DNA of 64,000 nucleotides. Source: Limnephilus marmoratus. Its lineage: Eukaryota; Arthropoda; Insecta; Trichoptera; Limnephilidae. The translations under genes and the position numbers were made by a program. Of the stretch, positions 1 through 11,400 are shown in pieces (within the stretch, counting starts at the first letter, position 1; every line of letters begins with the position of its first letter). The notes under the pieces are model-generated. The model searched no databases. It worked only from the letters and a program-made list of their open reading frames with translations, and was not told where the DNA came from. Where the stretch lies: NCBI GenBank assembly GCA_917880885.1, contig OU862910.1:12412710-12476709 (forward strand), written 5' to 3'.

Positions 1-758
1 TTTAAAAATTCTTCTATCGGCAATTTTTTTGATTGACTCGTGAACAGATCATGATTCTTGGTAAGAATCCACAATTTCAGACGAATTGGTGCCAAAGGGC
101 CGAAGTAATGACCGAACCCAAGTGCTGAAACGACCGACCCCAAGTGCTTAAACGACCGACCCCAAGTGTCAATTCGATGATTTCATTACCAATTCTTCAA
201 TCAGTAATTTTGTTTGATTGATTCGTGTACGGGCCATGATTCTTAGGAAGAATCCAACCAAATTAAAGTCAGCTCGGTTTCATAGGGCCAACGTTATTAC
301 GGACCTAAAGTGTTGGTTACAACGCACCCGTATGACAATGATTAAAATTTGAATTATTATTTTCGAATTTTGTAATTGATTCGTGTATAGACCATGATTC
401 TTAGTAAGAATCCAAAATTTAAGCCGAATCGTTGCCAAAGGGCCGAAGTTATGACCGAACCCAAGTGTTCAAACGACCGACCCCAAGTGCTTGAACGACC
501 GACCCCAAGTGTCTAAACGATGATTTCTTTAAAAATTCTTCTATCGGCAATTTTTTTGATTGACTCCTGAACACACCATGATTCTTGGTAAGAATCCAAA
601 ATTTAAGCAGAATCGGTTTCAAGGGGCCAAAGTTATGAGCGAACCCAAGTGTTCAAACGACCGACCCCAAGTGCTTAAACGACCGACCCCAAGTGTCAAA
701 TCGATGATTTTATTACCAATTCTTTTATCGATTGATTCTTGTACGGGCCATGATTCTT
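1..758 (+). repeat. Satellite array, first block
   Basis: Tandem monomers, each opening with a form of TGATTCGTGTAC..CATGATTCTT. Successive CATGATTCTT motifs are spaced alternately about 158 and 175-185 bp, so the working unit is a dimer of about 340 bp. The short monomer ends in an AT-rich tract before TTTTCGAATTTTGTAATTGA. The long monomer carries repeats of CGACCGACCCCAAGTG followed by TCGATGATTTCATTACC. The block ends abruptly at a LINE junction, inside a CATGATTCTT motif. Open frames of 60-90 codons are by-products of the repeat. Confidence 0.95.
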
Positions 759-2172
759 CCTATCTTAGAAGTATGTTGGGCATCAAGGGTAATCTATTAA
801 GTTGGATTGATAGTTATCTTAGTAAAAGAGAGCTATGTGTGAAAATAAAATCTGTGGAATCTTACGTTTTCGAAGCCAAAAGTGGGGTTCCTCAGGGGTC
901 TCACCTGGGACCAATTCTTTTTTTGTTATTTATTAATGATATTGTTAGCATATTTAAAGATGTGGAAGTTCTTCTCTTCGCAGATGACTTGAAGATATAT
1001 AAAACAATACGTAGTTTAGACGATTGTTATACTTTGCAACTTAATTTAAATAAACTATATCGTTGGTGCATCATCAACTCTCTGTTTCTTAATATTAAAA
1101 AATGTAAGGTCATTCGTTTTTGTAAAATACGAAATCATATAATTTATGTATATTCGCTAAATAACGTAAAATTGACACTCAAATCAGGGACTTGGGTGTT
1201 ATATTTGATGAACAGTTAACATTCAATCCGCATGTAAATGAAATCACAAATAAAGCCTTAAAAATGCTTGGTTTTATATGTAGAACCGCATGCGACTTCA
1301 AGTCATTATAATGTTTGAAAACACTGTACACATCTTTAGTAAGAAGTCAAGTAGAGAATAATTCGCCTATTTGGTCCCCCTTTTATAAAATACATTCCAA
1401 CAATATTGAAAGGGTACAACACAAATTTCTACGATTTATTAACTTTAAACTAAATATTCCAATCCAAAATATAAATTATATCCAGCTGATGCACCAACTA
1501 AATTTGATTACGCTGTCAGATAGGCGAATTATCTCCGACCTTGTTCTACTAAATAAAATTATTAATTATAGAATCGACAGCCCTGAAATTCTGGCCACAA
1601 TAAAATTATTTGTACCTTCCAAAAATACGAGACAAAATTCCACGTTTTTCTGTGACAATTTCAAAACAAATTATCAAGCGCACATACCCCTAAATCGAAT
1701 ACAAAATTTTGGTAATAAATTTGGTAATGTCGTTTAGAGATTCCGTAGCAGTGCTTAAACGAAATCTACATAAACACTTTGCTGAAATGTATGACTTCAC
1801 CATTCCATAGTGAAAAACCCTTTTTAGCTTCTATCTATTTCACTCTTTTCTTTTAGACTTTTTAACTTTAATACATATATGTAACTTTACAAATTAATAT
1901 TGTAATTTAATTTATATTTCGATTATGCTTAAGTCCCTACTAATGCTGATTAATTTCAATCCCGTTATTTTTGTTTGTAAGTACAAAAAAAAAGAAAAAC
2001 TGTTCTACATAATAGTATTCTATATTATTTGTAAAACATTTATGTAGGTACTACACATATAATAATTATTTTATTCATATATGTATTTAAACTTTTATAT
2101 GCCATATAGTTAATGTAAAAAAATTTATAACAATGTATGTAAAAGCCCAATGGGCGTTTAAATAAATAAATA
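759..2172 (+). mobile_element. 5'-truncated LINE inserted in the satellite
   Basis: A non-LTR retrotransposon fragment begins in the middle of the reverse transcriptase domain and ends in a TTTAAATAAATAAATAAAT tail. The left flank stops after CATGATTCTT and the right flank resumes at AATCCAACAAAATTT. An intact satellite unit has AGGAAG between these two strings, so about 6 bp of target are missing and no target duplication is visible. Severe 5' truncation and a short-repeat 3' tail are typical of target-primed reverse transcription. The 3' UTR (about 1,800-2,150) is AT-rich. It belongs to the same family as the LINE at 61.5-63.5 kb. Confidence 0.9.
763..1799 (+). pseudogene. Non-LTR reverse transcriptase, C-terminal half, decayed
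   Basis: The retained RT palm shows SGVPQGSHLGPILF, then FINDI, and the catalytic box FADD at 977-988 is intact. Downstream comes the thumb region, with DLGVIFD in another frame from 1,189, and the C-terminal region with LYTSLVRS, then VQHKFLRFINFKL and LSDRR. The lesions are a frameshift between about 1,166 and 1,188, an in-frame TAA at 1,309-1,311, and a further frameshift or stop near 1,730, after which FRDSVAVLKRNLH continues in another frame. Endonuclease and N-terminal RT are missing through 5' truncation. The motifs fit the broad Jockey/CR1 group of LINEs; I cannot fix the clade. The long open frame starting at 560 is satellite read into RT, not a native start. Confidence 0.9.
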
Positions 2173-5100
2173 AATCCAACAAAATTTAAGTCCGCTCGGT
2201 TTTACAGGGCCAAAGTTATTACCGACCTAAAGTGTTGGTTACAAAGCGCCCGTAAAACAATGATTATAATTGTAATTATCATTTTCGAATTTTGTAATTG
2301 ATTCGGGTACAGACCATGATTCTTGGTAAGAATCCAAAATTTAACCCGAATCGTTGCCAAAAGGGCGAAGTTGTGACCGAACCCAAGTGTTCAAACGACC
2401 GACCCAAGTGCTAAAACGACCGACCCCAAGTGTCTAAACGATGATTTCTTTAAAAATTCTTCATTCGGCAATTTTTTGATTGACTCGTAAACAGATGATG
2501 ATTCTTGGTAAGAATCCAAAATTTCAGCCGAATTGGTGCCAAAGGGCCGAAGTGACCGAACCCAAGTGCTGAAACGACTGACCCAAAGTGCTTAAACGAC
2601 CGACCCCAAGTGTCAAATCGATGATTTCATTACCAATTCTTCAATCAGTAATTTTTTTTGATTGATTCGTGTACGGGTCATGATTCTTGGGAAGAATCCC
2701 ATAAAATTAAAGTCAGCTCGGATTCATAGGGCCAAAGTTATTACGGACCTAAAGTGTTGGTTACAACGCGCCCGTATGACAATGATTATAATTTTAATTA
2801 TTATTTTCGAAATTTGTAATTGATTCGTGTACAGACCATGATTCTTGGTGAGAATCCAAAATTACAGCCGAATTGAAGCCAAAGGGCCGAAGTTATGACC
2901 GAACCCAAGTGCTAAAACGACCGACCCCAAGTGCTTAAACGTCCGACCCCAAGTGTCAAATCGATGATTTCATTACCAATTCTTCAATCAGTAATTTTGT
3001 TTGATTGATTCGTGTACGGGCCATGATTCTTAGGAAGAATCCAACCAAATTAAAGTCAGCTCGGTTTCATAGGGCCAACGTTATTACGGACCTAAAGTGT
3101 TGGTTACAACGCACCCGTATGACAATGATTAAAATTTTAATTATTATTTTCGAATTTTGTAATTGATTCGGGTATAGACCATGATTCTTAGTAAGAATCC
3201 AAAATTTAAGCCGAATCGTTGCCAAAGGGCCAAAGTTATGACCGAACCCAAGTGTTCAAACGACCGACCCCAAAGTGACCGACCCCAAGTGTCTAAACGA
3301 TGATTTCTTTAAAAAATCTTCTATCGGCAATTTTTTTGATTGACTCCTGAACACACCATGATTCTTGGTAAGAATCCAAAATTTAAGCAGAATCGGTTTC
3401 TAGGGGCCGAAGTTATGAGCGAACCCAAGTGTTCAAACGACCGACCCCAAGTGCTTAAACGACCGACCCCAAGTGTCAAATCGATGATTTCATTACCAAT
3501 TCTTTTTTTTCGATTGATTCGTGTACGGGCCATGATTCTTAGGAAGAATCCAACAAAATTTAAGTCCGCTTGGTTTTACAGGGCCAAAGTTATTACCGAC
3601 CTAAAGTGTTAGTTACAAAGCGCCCGTAAAACAATGATTATAATTGTAATTATCATTGTCGAATTTTGTAATTGATTCGGGTACAGACCATGATTCTTGG
3701 TAAGAATCCAAAATTTAAGCCGAATCGTTGCCAAAAGGGCAAAGTTGTGACCGAACCCAAGTGTTCAATCGACCGACCCAAGTGCTAAAACGACCGACCC
3801 CAAGTGTCTAAACGATGATTTCTTTAAAAATTCTTCAATCGGCAATTTTATGATTGACTCGTAAAGAGATGATGATTCTTGGTAAGAATCCAAAATTTCA
3901 GCCGAATTGGTGCCAAAGGGCCGAAGTTATGACCGAACCCAAGTGCTAAAACGACCGACCCCAAGTGCTTAAACGTCCGACCCCAAGTGTCAAATCGATG
4001 ATTTCATTACCAATTCTTCAATCAGTAATTTTTTTTGATTGATTCGTGTACGGGTCATGATTCTTAGGAAGAATCCCATAAAATTAAAGTCAGCTCGGAT
4101 TCATAAGGCCAAAGTTATTACGGACCTAAAGTGTTGGTTACAACGCGCCCGTATGACAATGATTATAATTTTAATAATTATTTTAGAATTTTGTAATTGA
4201 TTCGTGTACAGACCATGATTCTTGGTGAGAATCCAAAATTACAGCTGAATTGAAGCCAAAGGGCAGAAGTTATGACCGAACCCAAGTGCTAAACCGACCG
4301 ACCCCAAGTGCTTAAACGACCGACCCCAAGTGTCAAATCGATGATTTCATTACCAATTCTTCAATCAGTAATTTTTTTTGATTGATTCGTGTACGGGTCA
4401 TGATTCTTAGGAAGAATCCCATAAAATTAAAGTCAGCTCGGATTCATAGGGCCAAAGTTATAACGGACCTAAAGTGTTGGTTACAACGCGCCCGTATGAC
4501 AATGATTATAATTTTAATTATTATTTTCGAATTTTGTAATTGATTCGTGTACAGACCATGATTCTTGGTGAGAATCCAAAATTACAGCTGAATTGAAGCC
4601 AAAGGGCAGAAGTTATGACCGAACCCAAGTGCTAAACCGACCGACCCCAAGTGCTTAAACGTCCGACCCTAAGTGTCAAATCGATGATTTCATTACCAAT
4701 TCTTCAATCAGTAATTTTGTTTGATTGATTCGTGTACGGGCCATGATTCTTAGGAAGAATCCAACCAAATTAAAGTCAGCTCGGTTTCATAGGGCCAACG
4801 TTATTACGGACCTAAAGTGTTGGTTACAACGCACCCGTAGGACAATGATTAAAATTTTAATTATTATTTTCGAATTTTGTAATTGATTCGTGTATAGACC
4901 ATGATTCTTAGTAAGAATCCAAAATTTAAGCCGAATCGTTGCCAATGGGCAAAAGTTATGACCGAACCCAAGTGTTCAAACGACCGACCCCAAGTGCTTG
5001 AACGACCAACCCCAAGTGTCTAAACGATGATTTCTTTAACAATTCTTCTATCTGCAATTTCTTTGATTGACTCCTGAACACACCATGATTCTTGGTAAGA

Positions 5101-7980
5101 ATCCAAAATTTAAGCAGAATCGGTTTCTAGGGGCCGAAGTTATGAGCGAACCCAAGTGTTCAAACGACCGACCCCAAGTGCTTAAACGACCGACCCCAAG
5201 TGTCAAATCGATGATTTCATTACCAATTCTTTTTTTTCGATTGATTCGTGTACGGGCCATGATTCTTAGGAAGAATCCAACAAAATTTAAGTCCGCTTGG
5301 TTTTACAAGGCCAAAGTTATTACCGACCTAAAGTGTTGGTTACAAAGCGCCCGTAAAACAATGATTATAATTGTAATTATCATTTTCGAATTTTGTAATT
5401 GATTCGGGTACAGACCATGATTCTTGGTAAGAATCCAAAATTTAAGCCGAATCGTTGCCAAAAGGGCAAAGTTGTGACCGAACCCAAGTGTTCAAACGAC
5501 CGACTCAAGTGCTAAAACGACCGATCCAAGTGTCTAAACGATGATTTCTTTAAAAATTCTTCATTCGGCAATTTTTTGATTGACTCGTTAACAGATGATG
5601 ATTCTTGGTAAGAATCCAAAATTTCAGCCGAATTGGTGCCAAAGGGCCGAAGTTATGACCGAACCCAAGTGCTGAAACGACTGACCCAAAGTGCTTAAAC
5701 GACCGACCCCAAGTGTCAAATCGATGATTTCATTACCAATTCTTCAATCAGTAATTTTTTTTGATTGATTCGTGTACGGGTCATCATTCTTAGGAAGAAT
5801 CCCATAAAATTAAAGTCAGCTCGGATTCATAGGGCCAAAGTTATAACGGACCTAAAGTGTTGGTTACAACGCGCCCGTATGACAATGATTATAATTTTAA
5901 TTATTATTTTCGAATTTTGTAATTGATTCGTGTATAGACCATGATTCTTGGTGAGAATCCAAAATTACAGCCGAATTGAAGCCAAAGGGCCGAAGTTATG
6001 ACCGAACCCAAGTGCTAAAACGACCGACCCCAAGTGCTTAAACGTCCGACCCCAAGTGTCAAATCGATGATTTCATTACCAATTCTTCAATCAGTAATTT
6101 TTTTTGATTGATTCGTGTACGGGTCATGATTCTTAGGAAGAATCCCATAAAATTAAAGTCAGCTCGGATTCATAAGGCCAAAGTTATTACGGACCTAAAG
6201 TGTTGGTTACAACGCGCCCGTATGACAATGATTATAATTTTAATAATTATTTTAGAATTTTGTAATTGATTCGTGTACAGACCATGATTCTTGGTGAGAA
6301 TCCAAAATTACAGCTGAATTGAAGCCAAAGGGCAGAAGTTATGACCGAACCCAAGTGCTAAACCGACCGACCCCAAGTGCTTAAACGTCCGACCCTAAGT
6401 GTCAAATCGATGATTTCATTACCAATTCTTCAATCAGTAATTTTGTTTGATTGATTCGTGTACGGGCCATGATTCTTAGGAAGAATCCAACCAAATTAAA
6501 GTCAGCTCGGTTTCATAGGGCCAACGTTATTACGGACCTAAAGTGTTGGTTACAACGCACCCGTATGACAATGATTAAAATTTTAATTATTATTTTCGAA
6601 TTTTGTAATTGATTCGTGTATAGACCATGATTCTTAGTAAGAATCCAAAATTTCAGTCGAATTGGTGCCAAAAGGCCGAAGTTATGACCGAACCCAAGTG
6701 CTAAAACGACCGACCCCAAGTTCTAAAACGACCGACCCCAAGTGTCAAATCGATGATTTCATTACCAATTTTTCAATCGGTAATTTTTTTTGATTGATTC
6801 GTATACGGGCCATGATTCTCAGTAAGAATCCAAAATGTAAGCCGGGTTGGTGCCATAGGGCCAAAGTTATGACCGACCACAGGTGTTGGTACAAAGCGCC
6901 CGTAAAACAATGATTTTATTCTAAATTATCATTTTCGAATTTTGTAATTGATTCGTGTACAGACCATGATTCTTAGTAAGAATCCAAAATTTAAGCCGAA
7001 TCGTTGCTAAATTGCCGAAGAGTTGACCGAACCCAAGTGTTCAAACGACCCATCCCAAGTGCGAAAACGACCGACCCCAAGTGTCTAAACGATGATTTCT
7101 TTAAAAATTTTTCTATCAGCAAATTTTTTGATTGACTCGTGAACAAATCATGATTCTTGGTAATAATCCACAATTTCAGACGAATTGGAGCCAAAGGGCC
7201 GAAGTAATGACCGAACCCAAGTGCTGAAACGACCGACCCCAAGTGCTTAAACGACCGACCCCAAGTGTCAAATCGATGATTTCATTACCAATTCTTCAAT
7301 CAGTAATTTTTTTTGATTGATTCGTGTACGGGCCATGATTCTTAGGAAGAATCCAACCAAATTAAAGTCAGCTCGGTTTCATAGGGCCAAAGTTATTACG
7401 GACCTAAAGTGTTGGTTACGACGCACCCGTATGAAAATGATTAAAATTTTAATTATTATTTTCGAATTTTGTAATCGATTCGTGTATAGACCATGATTCT
7501 TAGTAAGAATCCAAAATTTAAGCCGAATCGTTGCCAAAGGGCCGAAGTTATGACCGAACACAAGTGTTCAAACGACCGACCCCAAGTGCTTGAACGACCA
7601 ACCCCAAGTGTCTAAACGATGATTTCTTTAAAAATTCTTCTAACGGCAATTTTTTTGATTGACTCCTGAACACACCATGATTCTTGGTAAGAATTCAAAA
7701 TTTAAGCAAAATCGGTTTCAAGGGGCCGAAGTTATGAGCGAACCCAAGTGTTCAAACGACCGACCCCAAGTGCTTAAACGACCGACCCCAAGTGTCAAAA
7801 CGATGATTTTATTACCAATTCTTCTACCAGTAATTATTTTCGATTGATTCGTGTAAGGGCCGTGATTCTTAGGAAGAATCCAACCAAATTTAAGTCGGCT
7901 TGGTTTCATAGCGCCATAGTTATTACGGACCTAAAGTGTTGGTTACAAAGCGCCCGTATATCAATTATTAAAATTTTTAA
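2173..7980 (+). repeat. Satellite array, second block
   Basis: Continuous alternating short and long monomers. Many adjacent dimers here share private variants such as TTCATAGGGCCAACG, GTGAGAATCCAAAATTACAG and CCTGAACACACCATG. This shows local homogenisation in blocks of several hundred base pairs. For example, the stretch near 3,170-3,620 recurs near 4,890-5,350. No gene is visible. Short open frames on both strands are repeat by-products. Confidence 0.93.
6900..7797 (+). repeat. Higher-order module A, copy 1
   Basis: This stretch repeats at 11,861-12,758 with a constant offset of 4,961 bp. Shared private variants include GATTTTATTCTAAATTATC at the left edge, GCTAAATTGCCGAAGAG, and CTTCTAACGGC. 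Alignment fails at the right edge where copy 1 reads AAAACGATGATTTTATT and copy 2 reads AAATCGATGATTTCATT. Confidence 0.85.
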
Positions 7981-8456
7981 TTAAATAAAGACAATATGAG
8001 CGAAACTCAATCGAAATCTGGAGACAGAAAAATCAGAAAAGCTATTGGCTCCGCTGGGACTCGAACCCAGAACCCTTTTCTTACATGGAAACAGCTCTAC
8101 CGATTAAGCTACAGAACTCATATTAATTCGGTCACTTTTAACTGTATCATACTTCGAATAAGAACTACCAACATTATCTTCAGTTACTTAACGCACATAT
8201 TATTGGCTGCTATCTATATATATGATAACAAGATTCAACTCGAACTAAATGCAATCGAGATAGTGTCTGGATAAATTTTTATCCATTTTTATTTGTAATA
8301 CGCGACATCTATTGACTTTTTCTGCAAGTCTAGGATGAATATTTATTATTAATTTTTTAAAATTTATGAGTTTAATCTCAAATTATAATATTTAATTAAA
8401 TGAAGACAATATTAGCGAAACTCAATCGAAATCTGGAGACAGAAAAATCAGAAAAG
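7978..8456. mobile_element. tRNA-bearing insert in satellite, copy 1
   Basis: A non-satellite block replaces about 30 bp of a monomer. It is bounded by two near-identical direct repeats of about 64 bp (7,978-8,041 and 8,393-8,456), each containing GAAACTCAATCGAAATCTGG. Between them lie a minus-strand tRNA-like gene and about 270 bp of AT-rich sequence with no recognisable coding. The long direct repeats could be a duplicated host segment or the ends of a small element. The class is unknown. A relative of the direct repeat lies outside the array near 36,880-36,995. Confidence 0.75.
8046..8118 (-). tRNA. tRNA-like gene, copy 1 (pseudogene or SINE head)
   Basis: Read on the minus strand, 73 nt fold as a full cloverleaf. 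The D arm GCTT/GAGC has loop AATCGGTA, the T arm CTGGG/CCCAG has loop TTCGAGT, and the internal promoter boxes TAGCTTAATCGG and GGTTCGAGTCC are good. The acceptor has 6 of 7 pairs including G-T wobbles; the first pair is broken here (A1 against C72). The anticodon stem TTTC/GAAA closes loop CATGTAA. Standard numbering gives anticodon TGT (Thr), but position 33 is A rather than the near-universal T, so it is probably not a working tRNA. Confidence 0.6.
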
Positions 8457-11400
8457 ATAATTATAGACCATGATTCTTAGTAAGAATCCAAAATTTAAGC
8501 CGAATCGTTGCCAAAGGGCCGAAGTTATGACAGAACCCAAGTGTTCAAACGACCGACCCCAAGTGCTTAAACGACCGACCCCAACTCTCAAATCGATGAT
8601 TTCATTACCAATTCTTCACAATCGGTAAATTTTTTCTGAATGATTCGTGTACGGGCCATGATTTATAGGAAGTATCCTACAAAATTTAAGTCAGCTCGGT
8701 TTCATAGGGCCAAAGTTATTAAGGACTTAGAGTGTTGGTTAGAACGCGCCCGTATGACAATGATTATAATTTTAATTATTATTTTCAAATTTTGTAATTG
8801 ATTCGTGTATAGACCATGATTCTTAGTAAGAATCCAAAATTTCAGTCGAATTGGTGCCAATAGGCCGAACCCAAGTGTCAAATCAATGATTTCATTACCA
8901 ATTCTTCAATCGGTAATTTTTTTTTTGATTGATTCGTGTACGGGCCATGATTCTTAGGAAGAATCCTACCATGTTAAAGTCAGCTCGGTTTCATAGGGCC
9001 AAAGTTATTACGGACCTAAAGTATTGGTTACAGTGCGCCCGTATGACAATGATTATAATTTTAATTATTATTTTCGAATTTTGTAATTGATTCGTGTATA
9101 GACCATGATTCTTAGTAAGAATCCAAAATTTAGGCCGAATCAGTGCCAAAGGGCCGAAGTTATGAGCGAACCCAAGTGTTCAAACGACCGACCCCAGGTG
9201 CTAAATCGACCGACCCCAAGTGACAAAACGATGATTTCATTACCAATTCTTCTATCAGTAATTTTTTTTGATTGATTCGTGTACGGGCCGTGATTCTATG
9301 GAAGAACCAACCAAATTTAAGTCGGCTCGGTTTCATAGGGCAATAGTTATTACAGACTTTAAGTGTTGGTTACAAAGCGCCCGTATAACAATGATTATAA
9401 TTTTAATTATTATTGTCGAATTTTGTAATTGATTCGTGTATAGACCATGATTCTTAGTAAGAATCCAAAATTTAAACCGAATCAGTGCCAAAGGGCCGAA
9501 GTTATGAGCGAACCCAAGTGTTCAAACGACCGACCCCAGGTGCTAAATCGACCGACCCCAAGTGTCAAATCGATGATTTCATTACCAATTCTTCAATCGG
9601 TAATTTTTTTTTGATTGATTCGTATACGGGCCATGATTATTAGTAAGAATCCAAAATGTAAGCCGGGTCGGTGCCATAGGGCCAAAGTAATGACCGACCA
9701 CAGGTGTTGGTACAAATCGCCCGTAAAACAATGATTTTATTTTTAATTATCATTTTCGAGTTTTGTAATTGATTCGTGTACAGACCATGATTCTTAGTAA
9801 GAATCCAAAATTTAAGCCGAATCGTTGCAAAAAGGTCGAAGTTATGACCGAACTCAAGTGTTCAAACGACCGACCCCAAGTGCTTAAACGACCGACCCCA
9901 AGTCTAAAATTGATGATTTCATTACCAATTCTTCACAATCGGTAATTTTTTTCTGAATGATTCGTGAACAGATCATGATTCTTGGTGAGAATCCAAAATT
10001 TCAGTCGAATTCAAGTGCTTAAACGACCGACCCCAAGTGCTTAAACGACCGACCCCAAGTGTCAAATCGATGATTTCATTACAAATTCTTCTATCAGTAG
10101 TTTTTTTTTGATTGATTCGTGTACGGGCCGTGATTCTTAGGAAGAATCCGACCAAATTTAAGTCGGCTCGATTTCATAGGACGATAGTTATTACGGACCT
10201 AAAATGTTGGTTACAAAGCGCCCGTATAACAATGAATAAAATTTTAATTATTATTTTCGAATTTTGTAATTGACTCGTGAACAGATCATGATTCTTGGTA
10301 GGAATACAAAATTTCAGCCAAATTGGTTCCAAAGGGCCAAAGTTATGACCGAACCCAAGTGCTATAACGACCTACCCCAAGTGCTTAAACGACCGACCCC
10401 AAGTGTCAAATCGATGATTTCATTACCAATTCTTTTTTTTGATTGATTCGTGTACGGGCCATGATTCATAGGAAGAATCCAACAAAATTTAAGTCGGCTC
10501 GGTTTCACGGGGCCAAAGTTATTACCGACCTAAAGTGTTGGTTACAAAGCGCCCATAAAACATTGATTATTATTTTAATTATCATTTTCGAATTTTGTAA
10601 TTGATTCGTGTACGGACCATGATTCTTGGTAAGAATCCAAAATTTAAACCGAATCAGTGCGAAAGGGCCGAAGTTATGACCGAACCCAAGTGCTTAAACG
10701 ACCGACCTTAAGTGCTAAAACGACTGACCCTAAGTGTCTATTCGATGATTTCTTTAAAAATTCTTCTATCGGCAATTTATTTGATTGACTCGTGAACAGA
10801 TCATGATTCTTGGTGAGAATCCAAAATTTAAGTCGAATTCAAGTGCTTAAACGACCGACCCCAAGTGTCAAATCGATGATTTCATTACCAATTCTTCAAT
10901 CGGTAATATTTTTTGATTGATTCGTATACGGGCCATGATTCTTAGTAAGAATCCAAAATGTAAGCCGGGTTGGTGTCATAGGGCCATAGTACTGACCGAC
11001 CACAGGTGTTGGTACAAATCGCCCGTAAACAATGATTTTATTTTTAATTATCATTTTCGAATTTTGTAATTGATTCGTGTTCAGACCATGATTCTTAGTA
11101 AGAATCCAAAATTTAAGCCGAATCGTTGCCAAAGGGCCGAAGTTATGACCGAACCCAAGTGTTCAAACGACCGACCCCAAGTGGTTAAACGACCGACCCC
11201 AAGTCTCAAATCGATGATTTCATTACCAATTCTTCATAATCAGTATTTTTTTTTGTGAATGATTCGTGTACGGGCCATGATTCTTAGGAAGAATCCTACC
11301 AAATTTAAGTCAGCTCGGTTTCATAGAGCCAAAGTTATTACGGACCTAAAGTGTTGGTTACAACGCGCCCGTATGACAATGATTATAATTTTATTTATTA

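Noticed and set aside
3321..5402. Recurrent 60-111-codon frames on both strands (PKCSNDRPQVLKRPTPSVKS and MGSVV..GFGHNFGPLAPIRLKFW)
   Set aside because: They are satellite monomers read in the frame left open because the sub-repeat is 21 bp. They occur on both strands with no start context or protein family and decay with the DNA.
7996..8274. 92-codon open frame, identical in two places (also 13,598-13,876), starting MSETQSKSGD
   Set aside because: It reads through the antisense of the tRNA-like sequence, giving the AGTRTQNPF string typical of false proteins from reverse-read tRNAs. Its identity in two places comes from the module B duplication, not selection.
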